64,000 bases of DNA from Pseudorhodobacter aquimaris (GCF_001202025.1 NZ_LGHS01000076.1:124001-188000), one strand, 5' to 3'; shown: positions 36,587-44,759, numbered from the stretch's first letter. Numbers and translations are program-made. The notes: a model not told the origin generated them from the letters alone.

Positions 36587-37546
36587 TCAGCCATTAACGG
36601 CGCGCAGAACGCGCTTGCGCAGTGTTTTGCTGATTTGCGTTGATACCGCCTGTGCGACCGGCGGCGGAAAGGCGTTGCCGACCTGCCGGTAGGCGCTGGT
36701 CTTGGAGCCGGTGAAATGCCAGTCATCGGGAAAGCCCTGAATGCGGGCGACCATGGGCACGGTCAGCCGCGGCATGCCGCTGTGAAAGGGATCGGGGGCC
36801 TCAGGGGCGACGGTGCGCCCCTCGACGCCCAAGGTGGCCCATGCGGCGCGCGCGCGGGTCGGGCCAAGATCGGGGCCGCCGTGCTTTTTGGAGCCGCCAA
36901 CGATGGTCGGCGCAATCTCATCCGCCTTTGCAGCCCAGTCATCAGCCCCGCGCCAGCCGCCCGCCGCCATCAAATCACGCAGGGTTTCGCCAACGGTGGG
37001 CGGGTTATGCGGATTGGGTTCCGGCCAGTCAAAGAATTCGGCGCGCTCTTTGGGAATCGCGACGATCACAACGCGGGGCCGCAGTTGTGGCACCCCGTAA
37101 TCCGAGGCATTCAACAGCCGCCAGTCCGTCTTGTAGCCCAGCTTATCAAGCTGCGTTTTCAGGCGTTCGCGGTAGTCATGGAAAACCGCGCCCAAAAAGC
37201 CGCGCACGTTCTCGATCATCACGGCGCGGGGGCGGGCGGCATCGATAATATCAATGGCATCGTTAAAGAGGTTACGCTCGTCCAATTCGCCAAGCTGTTT
37301 GCCCGCTACGGAAAACGGCGGGCAAGGCAGACCGCCGGCCAAAAGATCCATCCCCCTGAAATCCGCCGCCCGTTCCTTGAAGATACGCATATCTTCTTCC
37401 AGCACATTCCATTCAGGACGGTTATGGCGCAGGGTGGCACAGCAATGTTTGTCGATCTCGACCAGCGCGGTGTGGGCGAACCCGGCTTGCTCCAGCCCAA
37501 GGGCCTGGCCGCCAGCTCCAGCGCAGAGTTCTACAGATGTCAGCAT
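36587..37546 (-). CDS. DNA (cytosine-5)-methyltransferase of the NaeI-like system
   Basis: The 319-residue C5 methyltransferase has motifs in canonical order: I ELCAGAGGQALGLEQAG, IV GGLPCPPFSVAGKQ with the catalytic Cys, VI MIENVRG, VIII LRPRVVIVAI, a target-recognition region at about 190-270, and X YRQVGNAFPPPVA. ATG 37546 has GAGGG upstream; the frame stays open 17 codons further. It protects host DNA from the adjacent endonuclease. An SOS-like box lies 76 bases upstream. Confidence 0.9.
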   Translation of the reverse strand: MLTSVELCAGAGGQALGLEQAGFAHTALVEIDKHCCATLRHNRPEWNVLEEDMRIFKERAADFRGMDLLAGGLPCPPFSVAGKQLGELDERNLFNDAIDIIDAARPRAVMIENVRGFLGAVFHDYRERLKTQLDKLGYKTDWRLLNASDYGVPQLRPRVVIVAIPKERAEFFDWPEPNPHNPPTVGETLRDLMAAGGWRGADDWAAKADEIAPTIVGGSKKHGGPDLGPTRARAAWATLGVEGRTVAPEAPDPFHSGMPRLTVPMVARIQGFPDDWHFTGSKTSAYRQVGNAFPPPVAQAVSTQISKTLRKRVLRAVNG

Positions 37547-37621
37547 ATTGCTCGCCCTCTTTTCGCACATACAAGCTGTTGTGGTTGACAAGGTCAACAG
37601 TCGAACTGATGTCAGATAGTT

Positions 37622-37636
37622 GTTCTCAATTCGTTC
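37622..37636. promoter_or_regulatory. LexA-type SOS box (GTTC-N7-GTTC) upstream of the R-M operon
   Basis: The sequence GTTCTCAATTCGTTC fits the alphaproteobacterial LexA operator exactly. It is 76 bases before the methylase start. A short plus-strand frame (GTG about 37687, after GAGGA, about 21 codons) could be the alternative target. Confidence 0.45.
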
Positions 37637-37750
37637 TTACCGGTTCCGCCGCATGTGGGCAAGTATGATTAGACGAGGAAAACGCCGTGGCGCTGAACGC
37701 AAAAAGGCCGCCAGTGGGTGACTTTTTGAATGCTGCATCTTGGTCGTCCT

Positions 37751-37800
37751 GAAATTAGAGCGGGCGAGGTGATACTTGTGTCCGACCCTAACCTTGGCAA
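37751..37800 (-). repeat. degenerate copy of the tRNA-Gly 3' half (att-like)
   Basis: This copy aligns without gaps to 40114-40163 with about 8 mismatches in 50. It covers the acceptor 3' strand, the T arm (scrambled) and the anticodon-loop bases TTGCCAA. Orientation is the same as the tRNA, as expected for attL/attR. Confidence 0.65.
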
Positions 37801-37956
37801 TCCTTCGATTTGATTGGTGTCTCGTAAGTGTTTCAAATTGTTATTGGTGAGTAAAGAGGCTTGGCAAAAATGTGCCTTAAACGGGTGTGAATTGGGGTAA
37901 TTTTCCTGAAGGTTTGGCAAATTTGGCAACGAATTGGCGGGAAGGTAGTAAATAAA

Positions 37957-38171
37957 GTGATCATAATTGCTCAACAAGAATACATGATGAGCATGTCGGA
38001 TGAAGATGCCAAGAACCAGTTGGGAATGCTTCTTGATACAGCACTGCAAGCCCCCGATCCCCTTGACAAGCACAGTCGGTCATCTGCTCGGTGGAAGAGT
38101 TCGAGCGTCTTACAACCGGGCGCAAAGATGAAATATTTTGCATGAGGGGGTGTGATGACATAGCCGCCTGA
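37957..38171 (+). pseudogene. Phd/YefM-type antitoxin, frameshifted
   Basis: The first frame gives a typical antitoxin start, DEDAKNQLGMLLDTALQAP then DKHSRSSA, which is the N-terminal DNA-binding part. The expected continuation VEEFERLTTGRKDEIF lies in another frame (38091-38171), after a small deletion around 38085. It stops at 38169-38171, overlapping the next frame by 17 bases, as toxin-antitoxin pairs often do. It is probably non-functional. Confidence 0.65.
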
Positions 38172-38412
38172 TAAGCTACGACCCTACCATATTTTTCACG
38201 TTGATCGCCTTCAGTCTATCATGGCGGATGGTTGTTTGTGGTCTGACGCTGAGGCGAGACAAATGGGGGCGAAGGGCACAACTGTCGGTGTGTCCACAAT
38301 CACAGATCGCACTCTCCATTGTCATGGCATCCCGATGTCAGGGACGATCCTAGCTTTTCGACCAGTTGGCGGGCTTGTTAAGATGGATCAGAATTTCATT
38401 TCGGGCTGCTAA
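38155..38412 (+). pseudogene. DarT-like (DUF4433) ADP-ribosyltransferase toxin remnant
   Basis: From ATG 38155 the frame reads ATG ACA TAG, so codon 3 is a stop. The downstream frame RPYHIFHVDRLQSIMADGC, then LWSDAEARQMGAKGTTVGVS, matches the N-terminal NAD-binding region of DarT/DUF4433 toxins (YHI-x-H-x-D-x-L-x-x-I, SDAE). DarT enzymes ADP-ribosylate thymidine in single-stranded DNA. The C-terminal half, with the catalytic Glu, is missing after about residue 70. It is broken twice, by a nonsense codon and by truncation. Confidence 0.6.
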
Positions 38413-38684
38413 TCGCATTGGTTCTGGTTTGCTGGCGTCAGCCTCGTCAGGGGTTAATATTTCATGCGTCGGCTGCAGGCATTCGCCGTTCTAAGAGGCC
38501 AGCGACCTGCCGATGCCGGCATTGGCCTCTGAACTTTGCGTCGGTTAGTGGATCACTCCGGTCGCCACTGGTGAATTGCCCTGCCTGATCCGTGTTAAAT
38601 ATTTTCGGTGTGGCGTGGCGTGGTTGGCCACCCATTATGAAAGTTCATGATCAAGCATGTCGGTTTATGTGATTACCAGCACCC

Positions 38685-39193
38685 TTGGCGAAGGGGTTCA
38701 TGGGGGCATCCGACTTTTCATCGGCCCCCGCGCTGCACCGCAAATTGGCAAAGCAGATTTCGTTCTCGTCGATCATTAATGAGTTTGGTGAACTGCTTGG
38801 GCTGTTGTTCGACAAGCTAAACATGAACATGCGAACGCTTCGAAAAATGATCGTGCAGTTTATGAAAAGTCGAAGCGGGGCGCTACGCTTGGCGCTGCGG
38901 CGTATGCCGACATTGACAAGGACATTGTCGAACTGCTTTCCCCGGCGTTGTCGATACTTGCCGAAAGTGTGCCCGGTTCGGTGTATGGCGCGGTTAATGA
39001 ATGCGCCGTAACTTCGGGCTTTCTTACCGGCTTCACCATTGCCGAATATGACGGCAAGGCAACAAAGCGAACTTCAATCGGAATTGTTGTGCTTGTTCGC
39101 CGACGACGCCCCACAGCCGCAAGACATCCCCGCTATTTTGGCCACCGTAGCCAACAACCCCGCGCCGCTAAAGCCGAGGCAGAAACAACGTAA
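38685..39193 (+). pseudogene. DUF3987-like primase/helicase remnant, frameshifted
   Basis: One frame (38685 to about 38870) reads GASDFSSAPALHRKLAKQ, then IINEFGELLGLLFDKLN, resembling the middle of the DUF3987 P-loop family with its IDEFG Walker B. A second frame continues with ADIDKDIVELLSPALSILAE, then TSGFLTGFTIAEYDG, matching the family's next conserved block. The Walker A part is absent upstream. Such proteins are common in integrative elements and satellites. Both the frame change near 38870 and the missing N-terminus show decay. Confidence 0.5.
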
Positions 39194-39242
39194 CTTTGTT
39201 CACCTTGCCGACGGCACCGAAATCAAAATCAAAAGGAACTGA
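39048..39242 (+). CDS. small unknown protein of the island
   Basis: The 64-residue product starts TARQQSELQSELLCLFADDA and ends in a lysine-rich ADGTEIKIKRN. It overlaps the tail of the DUF3987 remnant and stops 4 bases before the next ATG, so it was probably part of a compact element operon. I do not recognise a family. Confidence 0.4.
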   Translation: MTARQQSELQSELLCLFADDAPQPQDIPAILATVANNPAPLKPRQKQRNFVHLADGTEIKIKRN

Positions 39243-39246
39243 CTAA

Positions 39247-39621
39247 ATGGTCTTTGTTAACACCCCTCACGCGCAACAAACCATGCAATCCCTTGCAACG
39301 GACGCGGGGTGCAAAGCCCTAATGGGCGATTGGAAGAAATACGACGCGACAGCTGCAACGAAACTTGCAAAAGTGCATCATGCCGCTTTCGCTGGGGGAA
39401 TGACCATGCCCACAATTGCCGAAACCCAATTGAAAAAACGGTCGGCTTGGCTTGCCGCGTCAAGCGCTGGCGAAAAGCCACCTATGGGCTACAGGATCGT
39501 TTACGGCCCCTATGGGCAGCTTGTGACCTGCGGGCTGGACGATTTGCCGCCCGGTCCGTCGGGTGGTTCGGGTCAGGCAAGGACAAACCCTGCGCCAAGC
39601 GGTTGCTTCTGCGGGCCTTAA
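39247..39621 (+). CDS. unknown protein of the island, C-terminus possibly shifted
   Basis: The frame has 124 codons. The first 95 residues (VNTPHAQQTMQSLATDAGCK to GYRIVYGPYGQLVTCGLDDL) look coding. After about 39555 a different frame gives TLRQAVASAGLNPDADRLIV followed by a stop at about 39680. That is more protein-like than the Gly/Pro-rich tail in the first frame, so a frameshift is likely. No family is recognised. Confidence 0.35.
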   Translation: MVFVNTPHAQQTMQSLATDAGCKALMGDWKKYDATAATKLAKVHHAAFAGGMTMPTIAETQLKKRSAWLAASSAGEKPPMGYRIVYGPYGQLVTCGLDDLPPGPSGGSGQARTNPAPSGCFCGP

Positions 39622-39709
39622 CCCCGACGCTGACCGCTTGATTGTGGGCAGTCCCGAAGCCTGTTTCTGAAATCCAAGGGCCAACTTGGACCGACTGCCC
39701 CGGTTGCTG

Positions 39710-39935
39710 CTAAGTGCCGGTTTTATTAATTGCGAAGGCACGTCGTCGGGATGGGGCGCTTCTGACATCCTGTGACACCAAGGCGGCGGGTCTTTTGCGT
39801 CGGCTTCACCCGCTTCATCCCATGTCTATCCGGTCCACATCCAAACTTGCCAATTGTCGCCGCGTGTCTTCACGCGATAGAACTGCAAGCAGCCAAGTGG
39901 TGTTTCAGGTCGCCTAGCGTAAATGTATGCGACAT
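39710..39935 (-). pseudogene. degraded SOS-box-associated small gene
   Basis: The ATG at 39935 has AAGGGGG 5 to 6 bases upstream and opens SHTFTLGDLKHHLAAC, but stops after 21 codons. The next frame continues FYRVKTRGDNWQVWMWTG, a TAG codon, then TWDEAGEADAKDPPPWCHRM and MSEAPHPDD. That is a plausible small protein broken by one frameshift and one nonsense codon. Its true end is uncertain. Confidence 0.35.
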
Positions 39936-39952
39936 TTGTAACCCCCTTCTAA

Positions 39953-39967
39953 GTTCGCGTTTAGTTC
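39953..39967. promoter_or_regulatory. LexA-type SOS box in the island
   Basis: The sequence GTTCGCGTTTAGTTC lies 18 bases upstream of the start codon of the broken minus-strand gene. It fits the GTTC-N7-GTTC operator exactly. Confidence 0.4.
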
Positions 39968-40063
39968 GTATTCTGGCGTTGAACTGGCCGCGAAGCAACG
40001 GTCGGACTTTTCGTTGCGGTCGCTTGGTTCCGCGTGATGCCTATGTGATACCCGTAGACGCAA

Positions 40064-40092
40064 CAAAAAAGCCGCCCAAGGGCGGCTTTTTG
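40064..40092 (-). terminator. terminator of tRNA-Gly
   Basis: AAAAAAGCCGCCC pairs with GGGCGGCTTTTT around AA. The T-run is in the right place on the minus strand, 27 bases beyond the tRNA 3' end. It is symmetric and could act in both directions. Confidence 0.9.
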
Positions 40093-40118
40093 TAGGTCTT
40101 GTTAAAGACCACCGAAAT

Positions 40119-40193
40119 TGGAGCGGGCGAGGCGATTCGAACGCCCGACCCTAACCTTGGCAAGGTTATGCTCTACCCCTGAGCTACGCCCGC
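40119..40193 (-). tRNA. tRNA-Gly (anticodon GCC)
   Basis: The 75-base gene encodes its CCA end (40121-40119). The acceptor stem is GCGGGCG/CGCCCGC, the D arm has AGCTCAGGGGTAGAGC, the anticodon loop is TTGCCAA with anticodon GCC, and the T arm carries GTTCGAATC. Its 3' half is duplicated at 37751-37800, marking it as an integration site. Confidence 0.97.
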
Positions 40194-40410
40194 ACTCCCT
40201 TTCGGTGAGGCAGGGTTTACAAAGCAGGCGCGGCGGCTGCAAGAGGGAAAACGCATCGCCGGTAACTTTTTTGCATTTTTTTCCAAATTTCTTCTGAGCG
40301 GCGGGGCGGGCAGTGATGCTTTGACTTGTTTTACAGGGCGTTAGGGGGGCGGGATTGCAATTATCTGCGGCGCTGCCTATGCCAAAGGGAACCAGTAAAG
40401 GATCTGTCTG

Positions 40411-40932
40411 ATGACACTTGATGAATTGTTGGCGCGCAGCGGTGGCGTTTGCGAGTTTTGTGGCGATGAGACCCGCCTTGAGGGGGTCGAGGTGGACCCT
40501 GTCGGGCCCGTGGTGCTTTGCGCTGTGTGTCGCGGGGAGCGTCCGGATACGCCCGGGCACTGGCGTTGCCTTGAAGGGGCCGCATGGTCAGGCGTGCCTG
40601 CGGTGCAATATGCGGTCTGGCGCCGTTTGCGCGCGCTGGAAGAGGATTGGGCCGCCGAGCTTTTGGACGGTATGATCTTGTTGCCGGAGGTGCAGGCGGT
40701 GGTTGACGCGCCCGAGGCCGTAGAGCACCGCGACAGCAACGGCACCTTGCTGGCAACCGGGGATACGGTGGTCTTGATCAAGGATCTGCCGGTCAAGGGC
40801 GGTGGTTTCACCGCCAAGCGAGGCACAGCCGTGCGGGGAATTTCGCTTGTGGCTGACAATGCCGCCCATATCGAGGGGCGCGTTGATGGCCAGCGTATCG
40901 TCATTCTGACGGAGTTCGTGAAGAAGAAATAA
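40411..40932 (+). CDS. phnA: PhnA/YjdM domain protein
   Basis: The 173-residue protein has an N-terminal zinc-ribbon-like part with CEFCG and CAVC pairs (residues 14-44). The C-terminal PhnA domain (about 105-170) reads DSNGTLLATGDTVVLIKDLP, then VKGGGFTAKRGTAVRGI. The family was first linked to phosphonate use but its role remains unclear. No phosphonate genes are nearby. Confidence 0.88.
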   Translation: MTLDELLARSGGVCEFCGDETRLEGVEVDPVGPVVLCAVCRGERPDTPGHWRCLEGAAWSGVPAVQYAVWRRLRALEEDWAAELLDGMILLPEVQAVVDAPEAVEHRDSNGTLLATGDTVVLIKDLPVKGGGFTAKRGTAVRGISLVADNAAHIEGRVDGQRIVILTEFVKKK

Positions 40933-41019
40933 GTGTTTTCATCTTGGGGGCAGGAAACTATATCCTACGCTTGTAATTTGCTGTTCCGTGATCCCTGGGC
41001 AGTTCGATGGAGATTTCCG

Positions 41020-41250
41020 ATGAAGAGTTTCATTCTGGCCTTGGCTGCCGTTTCGGTTTTTGCGGTGGCGCATGCGCAAACCGTTGTCGAGGACCTTGAC
41101 GGCGACGGCGCCTTTTCTATGTCAGAACTGTCAGCAGCCTATCCGGCGATGACCGCGACGCAATTTGCTTCGGCTGATCGCAACACCGATGGCACGGTTG
41201 ATATGGGTGAACTGGCCAAGGCCGTTTCGGCCGGAACCATTTCCGAATAA
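41020..41250 (+). CDS. exported EF-hand calcium-binding protein
   Basis: The 76-residue precursor has a signal peptide (MKSFILALAAVSVFAVAHAQ). Two EF-hand loops follow, DLDGDGAFSMSEL and DRNTDGTVDMGEL, both with acidic ligands at positions 1, 3, 5 and 12. The start at 41020 has GGAGA 6 bases upstream. Stem-loop GCAGGGGCA/TGCCCCTGC (41254-41276) follows, before the convergent pyc gene. Confidence 0.85.
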   Translation: MKSFILALAAVSVFAVAHAQTVVEDLDGDGAFSMSELSAAYPAMTATQFASADRNTDGTVDMGELAKAVSAGTISE

Positions 41251-41297
41251 AAGGCAGGGGCAGCGGTTGCCCCTGCAGTTCCCTTGATAGGGCTGGA

Positions 41298-44200
41298 TCA
41301 CTCCAGCTCTATCAACAGGTCTTTGGCGTCGATTTGTGCGCCGGGGGCGATATGGATGGCCTTGACGGTTGCGGCGCGCTCGGCATGCAGGCCCGTTTCC
41401 ATCTTCATCGCCTCGATCGTCAGCAACAGATCGCCCGCATTCACCTTTTGCCCGACACTGACCCCGAGGCTGGCAATAGAGCCGGGCATCGGTGCGCCGA
41501 TGTGGTTTGCGTTGCCCTCTTCGGCTTTGGGTTTGGCGGCGGTCTTGGCCTTGATTGCGCGGTTCGGCACGCGGATCACACGCGGCTGGCCGTTCAATTC
41601 AAAGAACACCTTTACCTCGCCGTCGTCGCCGGTTTCGCTGACCGCTTGCAGGCGGATTTCAAGCGTTTTACCCTCGGCGATCTCGGCCGAGATTTCCTCG
41701 CCTGCGTCCATCCCGTAAAAGAAGGTGCGGGTGGGCAGGCTGCGCACCGGCCCGTACAGGCGGTGGCGGGTGCGGTAATCCATGAACACCTTGGGGTACA
41801 TCAGATAGCCGTTCAGATCCTCGTCATCGACGGTTTCCTCATCGGGTTCCTCGGCCCCTGCGGCCAGTTCGGCGGCCAGCTTGGCGCGGGTCGCATCCAT
41901 GTCGACGGGCGGCAGGTTCGCGCCGGGGCGCTCGGTCGATGGGGCCTCTCCTTTCAGCACCTTTTGCACGATCGCTTCCGGCCAGCCACCATGCGGCTGG
42001 CCCAGATTGCCGCGCAGCATATCGACGACCGAGTCAGGGAACACCACCTCGACCGCCGGATCCTCAACCTGCGCGCGGTTAAGTCCTTGGGCAACCATCA
42101 TCAGGGCCATATCGCCCACGACCTTGGATGAGGGCGTAACCTTGACGATATCGCCGAACATCTGGTTCACATCGGCATAGGTCTGCGCCACCTCATGCCA
42201 GCGCTCCTCCAGCCCCAATGACCGCGCTTGGGCCTTGAGGTTGGTGAACTGGCCGCCGGGCATCTCGTGCAGGTAAACCTCCGACGCAGGCGCTTGCAGA
42301 CCGGATTCGAAGGCCGCGTAATGCGCGCGCACCCCTTCCCAATAGTTCGAAATCTCGCGGATCGCCCCGATATCAAGGCCGGTGTCGCGGTCGGTATGGG
42401 CCAGCGCCTCGACGATCGTGCCCAAAGTGGCCTGACTGGTGTTCCCCGAGAGCGCATCCATCGCGCAATCCACCGCATCGACGCCCGCATCGGCGGCGGC
42501 AAGGATGGTCGCACAGGCAATGCCTGCGGTATCATGGGTGTGGAAATGGATCGGCAGGCCGACCTCTTCTTTCAGCGCCTTGATCAACACACGGGCGGCG
42601 GCAGGTTTCAACAGGCCCGCCATATCCTTCAACCCCAGCACATGCGCGCCGGCGGCCTTCAGCTCCTGCCCCATGGTGACATAATATTTCAGGTCATATT
42701 TGGCCCGATCCGGGTTCAGCATATCGCCGGTATAGCAGATCGTGCCCTCACAGACCTTATCGGCCGCAACCACCGCATCCATCGCCACACGCATGTTTTC
42801 GACCCAGTTCAGGCTGTCAAACACGCGGAACACATCGACGCCGGTTTCGGCTGCCTGGGTCACAAATCCCTGCACCACATTGTCGGGGTAATTGGTATAT
42901 CCAACCCCGTTAGAGGCACGCAGCAGCATTTGCGTCATCACATTGGGCATCGCCGCACGAATATCGCGCAGCCGTTGCCATGGGCATTCCTGCAAGAAAC
43001 GATAGGCCACGTCAAAAGTCGCACCCCCCCAACATTCCACACTGAACAGCCCACCCAGATTGGCCGCATAGGTTGGCGCCACGCGGATCATATCGATGGA
43101 CCGCATCCGGGTGGCCAAAAGCGACTGGTGCCCGTCGCGCATTGTGGTGTCGGTAATCAAAAGCTTGGTCTGCGCGCGCATCCAGTCGGCGACCGCTTGG
43201 GGGCCTTTTTGTTCCAGCAGGTTGCGGGTGCCCATTGGCGGGGCGTTGCGCAGGGCGGGCGGCTTGGGCTCGCGGATCTCGGTCATCGGGATGGGGCGTC
43301 CCGCGGTTTCGGGATGCCCGTTGACGGTGATATCCGCGATATAGGTCAGGATTTTCGTGGCCCGGTCCCGGCGTTTCTTGAAATCCATCAGTTCCGGCGT
43401 GGTGTCGATGAATTTGGTCGTATAGGTATTATCCAGAAATGTCGGATGTTTCAGCAGGTTCTCGACAAAGGCGATATTGGTGGAGACCCCCCTGATCCGA
43501 AACTCGCGCAGGGCGCGGTCCATCCGTTTGATCGCGGCTTCGGGGGTTTGGGCCCAAGCGGTCACCTTGACCAAAAGGCTGTCGTAATACCGCGTAATCA
43601 CCCCGCCGGCATAGGCGGTGCCACCATCCAGACGGATCCCCATGCCGGTGGCCGAACGGTAGGCCGTGATGCGCCCGTAATCGGGGATGAAGTTGTTTTG
43701 CGGGTCCTCGGTCGTGACACGGCATTGCAGCGCGTGCCCCGAGAGCGTGATATCGCCCTGGCTTGCCGCGCCCGTCGCCTCGGCGAGGGTCTTGCCTTCG
43801 GCGATGCGGATCTGGGCCTGCACGATGTCGATACCGGTGACCTCTTCGGTCACGGTATGTTCGACCTGAACGCGGGGGTTTACCTCGATGAAATAGAATT
43901 TCCCGTCATCCATATCCATCAGGAATTCGACGGTGCCCGCACATTCATAGCCGACATGGGCGCAAATCTTGCGGCCCAGCTCGCAAACCTCGGCACGTTG
44001 GGCATCGGTCAGATAGGGGGCCGGCGCACGTTCCACCACCTTTTGGTTGCGGCGCTGTACGGAGCAATCACGTTCGTACAAATGGTAAATCTGCCCGTGT
44101 TTGTCGCCAAGGATCTGTACCTCGACATGGCGGGCGCGCTGGATCATCTTTTCGAGATAGCCTTCGCCATTGCCAAAGGCGGCCTCGGCTTCACGGCGGC

Positions 44201-44759
44201 CTTCCTTGATCTTGTCGATCAGCTCATCCTCGGACAGGATCGGGCGCATGCCGCGACCGCCGCCGCCCCATGACGCCTTGAGCATCAAGGGATAGCCGAC
44301 CGTGGCCGCCTCGGCCTTGATCGCGTCAAAATCATCGCCCAGAACTTCGGTTGCGGGGATCACCGGTACGTCGGCCTCAATCGCGACACGGCGGGCAGAT
44401 GCCTTGTCGCCCAAGGCCCGCATCGTTGCGGCTTTCGGCCCGATAAAGGTGATACCCGCCTTGTCACAGGCATCAACGAAATCAGGATTTTCCGAGAGCA
44501 GCCCGTAGCCGGGATGGATCGCATCGGCGCCCGACATCTTGGCCACACGAATGATCTCGGGGATGCTGAGATAGGCGCCGACTGGCGACAGTCCCTCACC
44601 GATGCGGTAGGCCTCATCCGCCTTGAAACGGTGGAGGCCAAGCTTGTCTTCCTCGGCGTAAACCGCCACGGTTTTCTTGCCCATCTCATTGGCGGCCCGC
44701 ATGATGCGGATGGCAATTTCCCCTCGGTTTGCGATCAGGATTTTGCGAAACTCAGCCAT
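41298..44759 (-). CDS. pyc: pyruvate carboxylase
   Basis: Pyc makes oxaloacetate from pyruvate and bicarbonate with ATP, feeding the TCA cycle. The single 1153-residue chain has all parts. Biotin carboxylase comes first (1-460: KILIANRGEIAIRI, the ATP-grasp loop KASWGGGGRGMRP, EVNPRVQVEHTVTEE). The carboxyltransferase (about 535-830) has TTMRDGHQSLLATRMR and HFHTHDTAGI, then the allosteric linker. The C-terminal biotinyl domain has the biotinylated lysine in EAMKMETG. ATG 44759 is preferred to the upstream TTG. Confidence 0.97.
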   Translation of the reverse strand: MAEFRKILIANRGEIAIRIMRAANEMGKKTVAVYAEEDKLGLHRFKADEAYRIGEGLSPVGAYLSIPEIIRVAKMSGADAIHPGYGLLSENPDFVDACDKAGITFIGPKAATMRALGDKASARRVAIEADVPVIPATEVLGDDFDAIKAEAATVGYPLMLKASWGGGGRGMRPILSEDELIDKIKEGRREAEAAFGNGEGYLEKMIQRARHVEVQILGDKHGQIYHLYERDCSVQRRNQKVVERAPAPYLTDAQRAEVCELGRKICAHVGYECAGTVEFLMDMDDGKFYFIEVNPRVQVEHTVTEEVTGIDIVQAQIRIAEGKTLAEATGAASQGDITLSGHALQCRVTTEDPQNNFIPDYGRITAYRSATGMGIRLDGGTAYAGGVITRYYDSLLVKVTAWAQTPEAAIKRMDRALREFRIRGVSTNIAFVENLLKHPTFLDNTYTTKFIDTTPELMDFKKRRDRATKILTYIADITVNGHPETAGRPIPMTEIREPKPPALRNAPPMGTRNLLEQKGPQAVADWMRAQTKLLITDTTMRDGHQSLLATRMRSIDMIRVAPTYAANLGGLFSVECWGGATFDVAYRFLQECPWQRLRDIRAAMPNVMTQMLLRASNGVGYTNYPDNVVQGFVTQAAETGVDVFRVFDSLNWVENMRVAMDAVVAADKVCEGTICYTGDMLNPDRAKYDLKYYVTMGQELKAAGAHVLGLKDMAGLLKPAAARVLIKALKEEVGLPIHFHTHDTAGIACATILAAADAGVDAVDCAMDALSGNTSQATLGTIVEALAHTDRDTGLDIGAIREISNYWEGVRAHYAAFESGLQAPASEVYLHEMPGGQFTNLKAQARSLGLEERWHEVAQTYADVNQMFGDIVKVTPSSKVVGDMALMMVAQGLNRAQVEDPAVEVVFPDSVVDMLRGNLGQPHGGWPEAIVQKVLKGEAPSTERPGANLPPVDMDATRAKLAAELAAGAEEPDEETVDDEDLNGYLMYPKVFMDYRTRHRLYGPVRSLPTRTFFYGMDAGEEISAEIAEGKTLEIRLQAVSETGDDGEVKVFFELNGQPRVIRVPNRAIKAKTAAKPKAEEGNANHIGAPMPGSIASLGVSVGQKVNAGDLLLTIEAMKMETGLHAERAATVKAIHIAPGAQIDAKDLLIELE

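Larger units (their letters stand above)
37547..37956. other. intergenic region between the R-M operon and the decayed island
   Basis: This region holds the SOS-like box, a short plus-strand frame with a GAGGA site (about 37687-37752), and a degenerate copy of the tRNA-Gly 3' half with relics of its terminator (GCAAAAAGGCCGCC...GACTTTTT, 37699-37730). No intact gene is visible. Confidence 0.45.
37751..40163. mobile_element. decayed genomic island flanked by tRNA-Gly and a copy of its 3' half
   Basis: The right end is the intact tRNA-Gly. The left end is a 50-base imperfect direct repeat of its 3' half. Between them GC content falls and most genes are broken: a Phd-type antitoxin, a DarT-like toxin, a DUF3987 primase/helicase, and a minus-strand gene with a frameshift and a nonsense codon. 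I found no integrase, so the element is probably immobile. Integration into tRNA 3' ends, restoring the intact tRNA at one end, is standard for such elements. Confidence 0.6.

Noticed and set aside
42228-44273. 681-codon plus-strand open frame over pyc
   Set aside because: It is the antisense shadow of pyruvate carboxylase, with no start signal and no family.
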